Part shown: one piece after another, positions 1 through 11,227 of the stretch
Position numbering within the stretch: position 1 is the stretch's first letter
Layout of the letters: each line of letters starts with the position of its first letter
Source: Seriola aureovittata
Lineage: Eukaryota; Chordata; Actinopteri; Carangiformes; Carangidae
DNA length: 64,000 bases
Direction: 5' to 3'
NCBI RefSeq assembly: GCF_021018895.1
Contig: NC_079377.1
Span: 22,591,001-22,655,000, forward strand
Program-made: the position numbers and the translations under genes
The notes under the pieces: generated by a model
The model's input: the letters and a program-made list of their open reading frames with translations, nothing else
What the model was told of the DNA's origin: nothing
The model's database searches: none

Positions 1-1266
1 CAAATGTCGGATCAGACAGAACAACATGACTCACAGAGAAGGGCTGGATTCCCTTTGGTTCTCCATTGGATATCAAACAGGACTATGTGCTGCGTGCAGA
101 ACCTTAAACCATCGTTGGAAACATGAAACACTGACAAAGACTAAACTGTGTATAAGAGGTCAGATCCACAAGAGGACTGGCAAGGATTCTTTTGAAATGC
201 AGTCTGTTTAAGATAAGTTAAAATGAAGTAGTGGATGACTGTGCCACCAAATCACTGACCCCAAGTATCTGACTTATTTACATTAGAGGTGATTGGGTGG
301 TAACTGATTTGACTTAAGCCTTTGAAAGCTATAAGTCTCTAACTAAAATAAGAATTTCAAATTGATCTTTTTCACTGAAAATGTAGTTTTATTAAGTCTG
401 AAGAAGGCATGACCAGTGTTACTGAAAATCCGTGGACAAAACAAGCAGGAGGTTCAGAAATGAAATCTGTTTAAAACATCTGGGAATGAATAAGCTTGAT
501 CTTTTTACACTAAAGGGGAATGACATGTTGAAAAATGAGTCCAGTTAATAGGGACGGGGGGAGGGAGGGGGTCAAGTATGATTTAAAGTGGTAGAGAATG
601 TCTGGACGGACTAAAGGATCAAGGATCACTGGATCTAAGCTCCCAGAAACTTTATTGGACTGAAAATCTTTATCACGCAAAAAGCCCACATGATGATAAA
701 AGTAAAAAAACAACTGACTAAATAAAAGTAGTTCTTTTTCTTACTGTAGCACTGCTGGTGCTGATGAATTAATGTGTCTTCCATTAGAAATCACAGTTCT
801 ATTCATCGAATGAATAGAATTTTTCATCAGACAGAACCCACAGAATGAAGACAGGGACAGCAGGATGACAAAAGAAATGATTCACCATACAGTGGGCAGA
901 CATTTCAAGAGTTAATAGAAATAGACTGATGGATGAGATGTAGATTAGCACAGGAAGAAAATATGGCTGTAGGAGGCCGAGAACTAAAAACCAAAACTTG
1001 AATACCTCCATCTGTTTGAGCATTTCAGTGAAGCAGAGACCTTGTTACCCCTCATAAGAGAAAGCGGTTGGGACATCTGGGGTATACGGGTGCAGAAGAA
1101 TGGGGGAGCACCCCGTGATAAACGGTGGAGAGCTGTAGAGAGAAGTATGTCATTGTAACGTTAGACTATTACACTAATCCTTCCCATTTAGACACACTTC
1201 AAAGAGACGATTCAAAACTGGAGAATGAGCCCAGAGGGGTGTTCGGGTGTCAGGGGCAGTGTTTTT
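1..1266. other. Unique AT-rich sequence, no gene seen
   Basis: Six frames hold only short frames with no splice-bounded coding pattern. I see no tandem repeat and no recognisable mobile element. It could be intron or intergenic DNA. Confidence 0.6.
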
Positions 1267-1267
1267 C

Positions 1268-1274
1268 TGTGTGT

Positions 1275-1305
<31 letters not shown>
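1268..1305. repeat. (TG)n microsatellite
   Basis: An alternating TG run with one TC interruption near 1279. It generates a spurious Cys-Val or Thr-His frame on either strand. The tract is followed by GCATATG. Confidence 0.95.
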
Positions 1306-1378
1306 CATATGTTGATGAGAGGTGAGGACTCGACCCCTGAGGTTAATTCTGAAGCTTAACCATGGCGAAATTTGATCC

Positions 1379-1427
1379 ACAACACACACCCACACACACC
1401 CACACACACATACCCACACACCCACAC
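1379..1427. repeat. Imperfect CA microsatellite with CCC interruptions
   Basis: A CA run in which every few units an extra C appears, giving an ACACCC-like period of variable length. It lies about 75 bp from the TG tract upstream and on the opposite strand phase, so the two tracts could pair as an imperfect inverted repeat. Confidence 0.9.
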
Positions 1428-1529
1428 GTGGCGGGCGTAGAGGAAGCAGTGGGGTGTCCAGACGGTATTAGCAGTATTTTTAGCTTTCGTCGAGCATGTT
1501 TCAAACAAAGGCTGCCTTTCACATGCCCA

Positions 1530-1860
1530 GTCTGGCCTCCCTACCTCCCATTTTCTCTCCTCCTCCCTCAGTCTCCTTTTCTTGTTTTCCTTTCTCTCTC
1601 TCTTTTCATTCCTCCCTCCCTCGGGACCCATTCATCCAACAGTACCTTAATAAAAAACCCACCTCTCCCCTGTCTTCCCCGCAACTTTCTCTCCTTCTTT
1701 CACTCCGGCTTCAACACGATCCAGCAGCTCTGGCTGAATAAACACTGGGCACACAGCTGGTGATCAAGTTTATATTCCCCCTTTCAAATCCCTCCGTCTC
1801 TTTTTCTTCTTCCTTTATTTCCAGCCTCCCCTCCCTCCATACTCTCTCTGCTGTAAGCCT
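1530..1860. repeat. Pyrimidine-rich low-complexity region
   Basis: The plus strand is dominated by C and T in runs such as CTCCTCCCTC and CTCTCTCTCT, broken by a short mixed stretch around 1620-1660 and 1690-1780. Frames of 80-130 residues here reflect biased composition and not a gene. Confidence 0.75.
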
Positions 1861-4800
1861 TCAGATGCTTTGCAGTCACACTTCAACTACTGACCACAGT
1901 TGTTGCCAAACTGGAGATCCAGTGGAGAGCTGAGTTTTTAGTCGTGGGGACAACTTGGGATGGGAAGTTGGATTCATCCAGTTTCAGCCCTTTTAGCCCT
2001 CTGTGGCTGAAAGTTTCAAACCTGTTTCACCTCTGACCAAACAGCATCATTGATGGGTGTAACGGCACCTAGTAGTGATGTCACGGTATCCTAGACGACA
2101 CCTGTACATCACTCCAGCAAGGTGAGAGGTTAGACCACTGGACCGGCAAGAATAAGGTTTCCAGAAGGTTTGAAATAGGAAAACACAACAACATAAAACT
2201 TTCTGAGGAAAGTGTCTCTTTATATGGATAATTGAGACTCGTGGTCTCGTCTAGACACTCTGCACATTATAGTAAAAGTGTGACATTTACTGATGCAATT
2301 GGACTATTGATTTTACTCTTGCACGGTTTCATTGGTGTGTCACAGTTTTATGTTATGGCTGACTAAAAGGTCCCACCATGCACTTTAAACCACTTAAGTT
2401 TAAATTATTACTGTTCTGTATTGAACAGGCCTGTGAGAGAAGTGTGTATAGAGTATGTTCACAAAAGAGCTGTGTTTGGTCGGCTGAGAAGACTCCAATG
2501 AGTCTAATAATCTAATTTCTGCTTCATCTGGCATCTCTGTCCAGCGTCTGTCCGACACCTCTCCTGCATTTGGCCTCACAAATAACTAACGGGACCCGTA
2601 TACTAACAGCACATGCAGACACAAATGTATACGGTATGCAGGCATGTGCACATCCAAACACACAGACACAACAAGAGTCAGGCACATATAAAGACACAGA
2701 TGTATCAGTGACAAACACAGCCACGCTCACTCAGACGCACTTTCAAGATAAGGCTGGAATCGGATAAAGCTGCCCATATCGCAACCCACCAAGTCCCAGC
2801 CAGGCTTAGCCGCCTGCATGGAGTGTGTGTGATTTCAAAGAGATCAAGTGTGTGTGTCCAGACTTACCCAAGTGTGTGTGCCTCCCTCCTTCTTACTCTG
2901 TTTCAAAGGGAGTAAGCTGAGAGGTGTCACATTATAAGAAAAGAGCTGAAATAAAACCCGAACCTGATCACTGGAACATAGTTCAACAGGCTTAGACTCT
3001 GTTTTGGATCACGCTTTCTTTGACGACCATATCTCTGCTGTATTACAAGGGCATTATTTATGAATGTATTTAGTCTTTATAAATCCTATTATAACACTAC
3101 CTGGCATGGCCCCTTCTTAGGATATGTTTCAGTAATAATATCATGTTGGTCCCTTTGGCGAGGGAAGTGGAAAAGATTAGCTCTACAGTGCTTTCGGGAC
3201 CCCTGCCCACACAACAGTCTGGTTGTTGAGGTGTTATTAAAGTACAAGAAGCAGGAGTCTCTGCCAGGTGATGTCTACTGGATGTACAGTATGTGTGAGA
3301 TGCACTGAAGGCTGTGAACATACTCTGCAGCGCTCATTTAAAGCATGCAAACATGTCAGATTCTGAACTTCACGGTTGAATTTAGAGCTGTACTGAAGTT
3401 ACACTTCATTTTGTTGCTGATAAATTACAATCTAATCATCTTGAAAATACTTGACAATAAAAATATGATAATTTACTTCAAAGCAAACAAAAAAAAAAGA
3501 CAAAAAGGTGCATCTGCCTAAACACAAGTTTATTTTATTAAGACATATGTCACTAGCACGCAGACGACACAAACACACATTGATTATGAAATACTTAATC
3601 AAGAGTTCATATAACAGTGAGAGACAAAGATAATGTAATTTAAAAACACTAAAGACATTTCTCTTCTCTGCCTGGAAAAGTAATCATATGGAGTTTCCAT
3701 TTATCTTCATTGGAGGACTTTTAATCAGCAGCATTCATTCACATGACTAACTAAGTCACTGAACGGACTTAAATCTGAGTCTGTGTTTGTTTAGTTATTT
3801 CCTTGGATAATCATGGATAATCTTTAATTATTATGATTGGGGCTCCATTGCCATTTCAAGCAAGATAATTTGTTTTTTTAATTTTTTGGGTGTCACTGTC
3901 TGGTCTGCCTCATTTTGGAACAACATTTCTCATTTAAACTGTAATTTAACCGAAATTGCATTTTCTCCATTAATGATTCATATTTGTGATAAGCTGTGCA
4001 TTTTAAATGGATTTCTTTATATAAGTACTACTCCAACTTCTGTGACCTCAGTAATGGAGCCTTTAGGATAAAGAGGTTCACTGTGAGTTACATATTTTAC
4101 TGTAATCTGCTGGAAAACTTCTACAAACCAAAGTTAAGGTACAAGCCTGAGTAGTTCTGCTTCTGTGTCACGACGTGCACTGGTCTGTCAAACAGGTGAT
4201 TAAAGGGCAAGAGTGTCAAATTATAGCTATTAGGTTCTATTTTAATGAGCTGAGTCCAATGTCTGAAACATAACCTTCCCTGATGTACAGACAATGATCT
4301 GGATAGAAAATGTGCAGCTGCAGACAAACCAGCACTGCGGCTGACTTCATGGCTGTTTTTTTTGGAGTCCCTGTTTCCTCAGCTGCATTTTGTCCATTTA
4401 CCTGAAATCATTGTTTCAATATAAAAATAAAAACTCTTTACTGAACTGAATAATGATGGAACAAGGCGTCCATTTCATTCTAGTATGTGATACTAATGTA
4501 CTGCAGCTGCCGCTTTTATTTTTGGACTGAATCACAAGCAAGAGCTGCTGATGCACGACGACAGATGAGGGTACGTGAGATGTTGTCATGACCGCCATTC
4601 ACTAACATCCCAACATCATCGCTTTGCCAAAAGACATATTTATACCCTGTACGATCAGCGTATTATTCATGCTTTAGTCAGATCAACATGTACTACATGC
4701 ATTTCAAAGAACTGCAGATTAGCGGAACCCACTTGGATCCATTATTTCTTATTCTACCTCACACAGGCCTTAGTCTCTAATTGATTCAAAAGACTTGACT

Positions 4801-5330
4801 ACTCTCTACCAGACAGAGCAGTGCACTGAAATTTTCATGTACTACACAGCCCCCATGTGCTCCCAAAGGGGGGCGAGCAGCAAAGGCAACCTCTGACATC
4901 ACTGGTCTGCAGAGGCCCAGCGTCGTAGAGTCAGGCCGGGACAGAGAGCCTGGCAGTGGTACAGGGAGGCCCACGATATTCACTGTTGTTTCAACTACCA
5001 CTCATGCAGAGAAAGCACTGGCGAAGCTGGAGGAGAAATGAGACAACTCCTAACTTCTCACCATCAGATTTTAGCCATTAGAGGATGAGCAGAAAGAGGC
5101 CTTTGATCCATCATGTAAAAATGCCAAGCACTGTGTTTCCAGCTTGAGCGAGGATTCGCAGCTGTTCTGTTTAATATTCATTCATAATGAAAATAAATGT
5201 TAGTTGTACCACTAGTGGGGACCTTGCAGTTGCACCATCACCACCACAGCTGCTTCAGAAGTATACCATCTCCAGGCAGATTAAGAGGTGTGTGTCTCTC
5301 AACAGTTAAGAGGCTCCTGTGGCAGGCTCC
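1861..5330. other. Unique sequence, no gene seen
   Basis: No coding exon, RNA gene or full mobile element was recognised. It holds weak TG-rich patches (about 2820-2885) and a short A run near 3490. A CA-rich unit at 2600-2740 is too diverged to count as a microsatellite. Confidence 0.5.
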
Positions 5331-5337
5331 TGTGAGC

Positions 5338-5850
5338 TCGGCTCCTACCAGGACCATCATGGTGAAGAGGGAGTTAAGCCTGATTTACTGGGCGATCTAC
5401 TTTCCAAGGCTCACCTCTGATCATGAGCTTTGGGCACTGACCAACCGAGAAAATGAGATCGTAGATACAAGTGGCTGAAATTAGTTTCCTTCACAGGATG
5501 GCTGGCTTATAGACAGGCCGAGGAGCCTGGACATACAGAGCAAGGCTGAGGTATAAGCACTGCCAGTTCGCTTTGAAAAGAGCTTCCTGAGGTGCTTTGG
5601 GAATTTGATTAAGATGCCTGTAGGAGGCTTCCTTTTGAAGGTATTCTGGGCACATCCAACTGGGAGGTGACAACGGGGCAGAACCAGAACATGCTAGAGG
5701 GTCTTTAAATCCCATCTGGCCCAGGAAAGCCTGGGGGTCCCCGAGGAAGAGCTGGAGGACGTGGCTAGAGAGAAGGATGTCTGGGCTAGCTTGTTTGTCG
5801 GCCTGTTGTCATTGCGATTCAGAAAAAGCAGTGCAAAATGGATTGATGGA
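5338..5850 (+). mobile_element. Decayed 3' end of a fish non-LTR retrotransposon (LINE)
   Basis: Conceptual translation on the plus strand gives the C-terminal part of a fish LINE reverse-transcriptase ORF, reading through frameshifts and stops. At 5359-5478 it reads VKRELSLIYWAIYF and then DHELWALTNRENEIVDTSG. At 5590-5820 it reads RCFGNLIKMPVGG, HPTGR, SHLAQESLGVPEEELEDV and REKDVWASL. In intact copies this region carries RWLGHLVRMP, PRGRPRTRWRD and EVWASLLRLLP motifs. At least two in-frame stops lie between 5650 and 5700, and the upstream part needs a frame change near 5450. The non-coding tail ends in ATGGATTGATGG (5839-5850), a typical terminal (ATGG)-type repeat. The 5' part of the element is missing, as expected from incomplete reverse transcription. 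I cannot decide the clade (L1/Tx1-like, RTE or CR1/Rex-like). Confidence 0.8.
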
Positions 5851-6021
5851 TTGCACATATATTGCTCTTGCACCACTGCATTTTAGATACGTGTGTGTGT
5901 TTGCATGAGTTTGCGCTTTATGTAATCTTTGTTGTATTAACACATGTGCTTTCCAGAATCTGACTTTTATTTAGAATTTAAGGTTTAAAATGGGTTGATG
6001 TTGCTCACTACAACATCGTAG
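5851..6021. other. Spacer between LINE remnant and minisatellite
   Basis: Unique sequence with a short TG patch at 5890-5900. Nothing else is visible. Confidence 0.5.
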
Positions 6022-6561
6022 CATTCATGTTAACAGACAGCATCCATGTTAACAGACAGCATCCATGTTAACAGACAGCATTCATGTTAACAGACAGCAT
6101 CCATGTTAACAGACAGCATCCATGTTAACAGACAGCATCCATGTTAACAGACAGCATTCATGTTAACAGACAGCATCCATGTTAACAGACAGCATCCATG
6201 TTAACAGACAGCATCCATGTTAACAGACAGCATTCATGTTAACAGACAGCATCCATGTTAACAGACAGCATCCATGTTAACAGACAGCATTCATGTTAAC
6301 AGACAGCATCCATGTTAACAGACAGCATCCATGTTAACAGACAGCATCCATGTTAACAGACAGCATTCATGTTAACAGACAGCATCCATGTTAACAGACA
6401 GCATCCATGTTAACAGACAGCATCCATGTTAACAGACAGCATCCATGTTAACAGACAGCATTCATGTTAACAGACAGCATCCATGTTAACAGACAGCATC
6501 CATGTTAACAGACAGCATCCATGTTAACAGACAGCATTCATGTTAACAGACAGCATCCATG
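6022..6561. repeat. 19-bp minisatellite, 28 full units plus a partial one
   Basis: The unit is CAYCCATGTTAACAGACAG where, strictly, the variable site makes CATCCATG or CATTCATG. Twenty-eight complete units run from 6022 to 6553 and a last partial unit CATCCATG ends at 6561 before GGCGGGCAG. By eye every unit is identical apart from the C/T site. T-type units start at 6022, 6079, 6155, 6231, 6288, 6364, 6459 and 6535, giving the order TCC TCCC TCCC TCC TCCC TCCCC TCCC T. Each unit holds the palindrome GTTAAC. The near-perfect identity implies recent expansion or ongoing homogenisation. The array does not keep a reading frame useful for a protein. Confidence 0.97.
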
Positions 6562-6980
6562 GGCGGGCAGATGTTTCCTGGAGTTGAATCTAGAGTTAAT
6601 AAAGTGGGAGAATCCCCTGTTTACATGTGAAGTGATAATCATCTCATCATACAGAATTACTTCCTGTCAGTGAGATGTAAGTGTACATCGGAGCCGAGCA
6701 AAGAGGCCTCATCACAAACAAAGCAACGAAGCATGAAAAACAACTAGACACTAACTCCCACCACCTTCTGTCTAAATCACACCCATTCATATCCCAGCAT
6801 GCACCAGCCTACTCTCAGTCACACACACAGTCATATCCCAAATGTGCAAAACAACCATCATTTTATGGGCATCAGAAACAGCCTGTGGGGAAATATGTAG
6901 TTTAGTAAAAAAAAAAAAAACGCAATAATCAAGTTGGGAAATAATTCAGGACACACGGGCGCAAGCACATAAAAACAGCG
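6562..6980. other. Unique sequence with an A run
   Basis: No gene is visible. A run of A at 6907-6920 and short CA-rich stretches lie in it. Confidence 0.5.
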
Positions 6981-6982
6981 AC

Positions 6983-7209
6983 GCACACACACACACAGAG
7001 TTCCACATAAATACACATGCACTCAAACGGATACACACTCTTTTCATAAATTTTTCTTATTGCTCCTTTGTCACTTTCAAACACACACACACAGACACAC
7101 GTGCACACACACACACACACACACAAACACATACACACACACACTCTAAAGCTGTTTCCTTCAGTAAAGTTGAATTCACGCATATTGCTGTACACACACA
7201 CACACACAG
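6983..7209. repeat. Cluster of three CA microsatellites
   Basis: CA tracts sit at about 6984-6999, 7079-7145 (interrupted by CAGA, GTG and CAAA) and 7190-7209. Unique AT-rich spacers separate them. The minus-strand Cys-Val frame across the cluster is an artefact. Confidence 0.93.
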
Positions 7210-8560
7210 ACATTAAGAGATGAAAAATACCCATTTATTCATTATCTAACTCCACCAAGATATTATTCTTTCATGTGAGCTGATTAAAATTACCCAGCAC
7301 CAGGAAAATATAATAGAGCATTTGTTTTTCTTTCATAATGATTAGTTCAACTGTGCAATTAATGGGCACACAGTCGCTGTAGCCCAGGAATAAGTTTTGG
7401 TTAATTGAAGAAGAGGAAGAGGAGATGTGTCCTCAGGGTTCAGAGTCCAGCTCAGAAGAAGACTCCAAGTAGGAAGTAAAAGCAAACGGGTTTTCTAGCT
7501 TTATGTTCTGACCATGATTTCAGAAGTTACAGTTCAAACAAACTGCTTCAGAGAAAGTGAAGTAGAAAATAAGTGCTCCTCTCTGAGCTGAAGTACACCC
7601 ACTGAGACGTCCTTACCTGAGGGTCATAATTAGAGGATCTAGCCAGGTAAAGTGTTGTCAAATGTTGACACTCAAATGACTTACTATCTTTTGTTTTCTT
7701 TTGTTTTTTAAATTGGCACTATTTGTTATAATGCTGTGCTCCCACTCGTTTTTGATTGCCTGTTTTTCACATCCACCCAGAGTATTTGTAGAGACAAATA
7801 AATAATATTTAAAAAGATAACATTTCAGCAGCCCCACAGGCAAAAATGTAAAATAACTTTTTATCATAAATTTAGTCTGATTCACACATCAACACACATC
7901 AGTCAGTTGACCGTGAATAGGTTAAAGATGTATAATTATAACATTTAAAATACTGATCATACTAAATCGAGTTTTAAAAGAAACTGTCTCTAAATTTAGC
8001 TGCTGCTGCTGTATATACATTTCCATGTATATGCATTATATATACTTTAAGATAAATGGCCAAGCCTTTCGCCTGTGATTACGTAACTACATCTCATAAA
8101 CACTGATGCTGTGCATAATATGCAGATGGTGTCAGCTAATAGAGCGGCAGGATTGCCTTCAGAAGAAATCCAAGTCAGTGGGCTGACATTAAAAGCATGA
8201 AATTAATGCGATGAGTTATCAGCGAGGCAATTTAGAAAAAAAAAAAACATATTTTCTTTCACTTCTGATCAGGTATTTGACATGGTTCAGAAACAATTAT
8301 AACCACCATAACACTTAATTTCTAGACAGCTAGGAATCCTCCTCATTGTTAATCACCCACATCAGAGCATTCACTGGAGCTATAAATTTCTTTAATTCGA
8401 AGACGCCGGCTATTATAAAGCTGTCTGACCCCCCTCCTTCATCACTCCTCCTGGCACTACACCACACACACTCCCTGCCTGAGCATTCTCCCTCTATGGC
8501 ACCAAACCAGAGGAAACCAGGCCAAACTTCCCATTTCTCAGCACTGACCTAAAACATTAA
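7210..8560. other. Unique AT-rich sequence with a CNE-like patch at 8100-8240
   Basis: No gene is seen. The patch 8100-8240 is non-repetitive and contains several homeodomain-type cores (AATTAATGC, GATGAGTTATC, CAGCTAATAG), the texture often seen in vertebrate conserved non-coding elements. Conservation cannot be judged from one sequence. Confidence 0.35.
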
Positions 8561-8745
8561 GACAACAGAGCAAAGGGCAAATAAGAGGAGGTAGAATAAA
8601 GACTAAATAATGAGAGAAAAAGATACAAAGGAGAATAAACGAGTAGAAGGTGAAACAAAGAGCTTGAGGAAGAGAAAGGGATGAGTGAAAGAGCAAAAGT
8701 GAGAAGATGAAGAGATAGAATATAAAGAGACTGCAGAGGAAAATG
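8560..8745. repeat. Purine-rich tract
   Basis: The plus strand is almost all A and G in AGAGAAA/GAAGAG-like words, without a fixed period. It resembles other purine tracts at 16345-16520, 18290-18480, 51880-52075, 54180-54430 and 63780-63990. Confidence 0.7.
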
Positions 8746-10370
8746 TCTGGGCTAAAAGTGTTGTCTCATTCCGCCTAATGATTTCACATAAAGGTCAACA
8801 TTTGAAGTGTTTCTCCCTAAAAATGTCAAACGCCCAACAACTGATGACTTTACCACCCCCTGAAAAGGCCCAGCAGCCGTGATGAAGAAACTTTTAGCAA
8901 ATAGCTTATGACAGCAGTTTTCTCAAACTATGAATCAGGACCCGTGATGGGTTGAGGGTGAGTTTTTGAAGCATCTCCACGTAGCACAGCTCCCTCTGAT
9001 GGGCCTCAGACACTGAAAACATAAAACAACCTTGTTCTAAGGTGAAAAGTTGAATAAAATAAACAAACACATTAGGCCGTCCCTCAAAAAACAAACAACC
9101 AACTCTGATACTTCTCTCTAAGTGTCTTGGGTACTTTCCTGCAGACAAGAACAAAAGCAAAAGTTGCTGTTATTCTGATTGGAGCACACTTGTTTTGAAT
9201 TGTACAGTTGTGAGCAATGTTTCTTGATATTGATCAGCTCTGTCACTCATGTTAATGAGGCCTATGCATCAGCTAGCCCTGACTACATCATAAAATTTAC
9301 CAGCCAATTACTCATGAACCTCAGGCAGTAAGTGGAAAATAAAAGGGTGAAATTACATATCAGATCTATCATTGTCAAATCTAGCTCTGAGAACAAAACC
9401 ATAATAGAAGAGAAAACTTGTAACATCAAAAAACTCATAAGCCGCAGGATCAAACGCTGTTTAAATTACCTTCTGGTGAACTTCTTAAAGTGCAACACCA
9501 ATATACTATCAATAAATGAATAGAGCTGAGGGCTGTGAAGTTTTAAATATTCCAGTCTTTCTACCTGATTGTCCCACAACAGTCACTGATAACAGAGTTT
9601 GTTGGAGGACAACTAAAGGGCACATGAGATTAATTAGATCCAGGCTAAATCTTTGCTTGAGACTTGCTAAACTGGGTTTGTTTCTCCTTGTGTTTTTCTT
9701 TTTTGACCTTCAGTTTCTCCTATCTGTTTTACCTACAGGCCAGTGGTTTCACTCACCGCTAGCCACCTTTCCATCAATGACTTTGTGAGTGAGTTGCGAG
9801 ATCTTGATGCATGGAATAAATGTTCAACCTTTCTATTGGTGCCCCTGAGCAAAGATATGTACATAATGTGGGTAGTATATTATCACTTCTCTTCTCACAA
9901 AGCCAGATGCAGACGGCATGTAAAGTGCACAGTTAGCTTCTATAAAATGCAGCTGAAATAAGAACAGTACTGTAAGGAGGTGAGCTACTTGGAAGACATG
10001 TGACATCCAGTCTCTGTCCACACTGTTGTTTGGATTATTATAAAGCACAAATTACCAAAATCAAAGGATGTGACAATGAGATATGTTTTTATCAAAGTTT
10101 GGTTAAATTTCTTACACACTAGATGCTATAGCTCTGCTCTCTAGCCAAGGATTTTACTGGCTCTTAATTAGGTGAAATTAATGTCCGTTGCTTCTTTATA
10201 GTGATTAAAAAGACAGATATTATTGGGGATTTTATTTATAAAATTTATATTTTCGGACTTATTTACCTAAATGAATGGGTTTTGTACTCATGGACTGTGA
10301 GAGCAGAAGTTTCAGGTTTCATGTGCTTATGTTGGACATACTGGCTGACAGTTGGAAATCACAGTCTACA
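8746..10370. other. Unique sequence, no gene seen
   Basis: No exon or element was recognised. The segment 9232-9325 is non-repetitive with motifs ATGTTAATGAG, TATGCAT and CCAATTACTCATGA, so it is a possible conserved non-coding element. Short frames elsewhere have no coding texture. Confidence 0.4.
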
Positions 10371-10377
10371 CATGTCT

Positions 10378-10600
10378 GTGTTAGTGTGGGTGTGTATGAC
10401 AAGGTGTGTGTGTGAACATGTGTATAATTATGCATGTGTTTTCTAACGTGTGGTTCTGCATGACGAGGAGCCAGGTGGTTGTGAAGCATGTGTGTGATTG
10501 TGTGTTTATATGTGTGTGTAGACGTGGGTGATAGGACAGATTTGAATGTGTGAGCGTGTGATGCAAAGAGATGAGGCGTTTGACAGTGTTGAGCCGTGTG
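10378..10600. repeat. Degenerate TG-rich region
   Basis: Repeated GTGTGTG words are broken by diverse short inserts (GAACATG, ATTATGCA, GATTG). This looks like an old TG microsatellite that has decayed. Frames read through it are Thr-His-rich and not credible. Confidence 0.7.
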
Positions 10601-11037
10601 TGTTGTCGTGACGGGGACAGTTTTGAACACTGTGTCCCTCTGAAGAATGTGCAGGCCCAGAAAACCTCTCAATGTCATGTTACAGGAATACATTCGTATT
10701 TAAATTATTCATAGGTTAGTCTCATTTACTTTTCCTTGTGACAAAGTGACTCCTAAAAACAGCATTAAGTATTTCTGTTTCTGATTTTATAACTATAAAA
10801 CAGTTACTTAGTTCTTGTCACTGAAGCCTGAGGGTGTGACAAGAGGAGGCCAACTCAGGTCTGGGCCCAAAAAGCATCCATTCATAGTAGTAACCAGCTG
10901 TGTATTTGGGTTGTTCATACATTCTGTTATGAAACAAAAAAGGCGACTGACAATGACATGTGATTTACTGTTTATTCCATGATGGTCAACTCTTGGCTCA
11001 TTCTATGCTGCAACTAAATAAGTGAAAAACAAGGTGT

Positions 11038-11227
11038 GCACAGACAGTCACTGCCCCCAGCCCAGCCATCAGCAGAGAGGATCAGAGCCTCCTCTCTGCT
11101 GATTGGCTCAACGACCTGTTGTGACTCGAGCTCCAGTGAGAAGCCTGAGAGAGGAGATGTGAAACTACACTGCATCTTCTTCACTTCAAATAAAACACCA
11201 CAATAGTGTAAAATATGGGATCTTTAA
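11038..11227 (-). mobile_element. TTAA-bounded MITE-like element, partial, minus orientation
   Basis: On the minus strand the sequence starts at a TTAA (11224-11227) followed by AGATCCCATATTTTACAC. That matches the left end of the element at 59734, and an aligned body follows, including TTTTATTTGAAGTG and CATCTCCTCTCTCAGGC. Similarity stops near 11038, so roughly the right half is missing. Inside lies a perfect 12-bp inverted repeat (11070-11081 and 11090-11101, 8-base loop). The homologous palindrome sits at 40570-40609. No coding capacity is present. Confidence 0.75.

Noticed and set aside
4786..5001. 71-residue minus-strand frame in a G/C-richer patch
   Set aside because: No splice signals and no known domain. 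Chance length for the composition.
6022..6561. CRISPR-like array
   Set aside because: The units are directly adjacent with no unique spacers, and the host is a vertebrate. This is a minisatellite.
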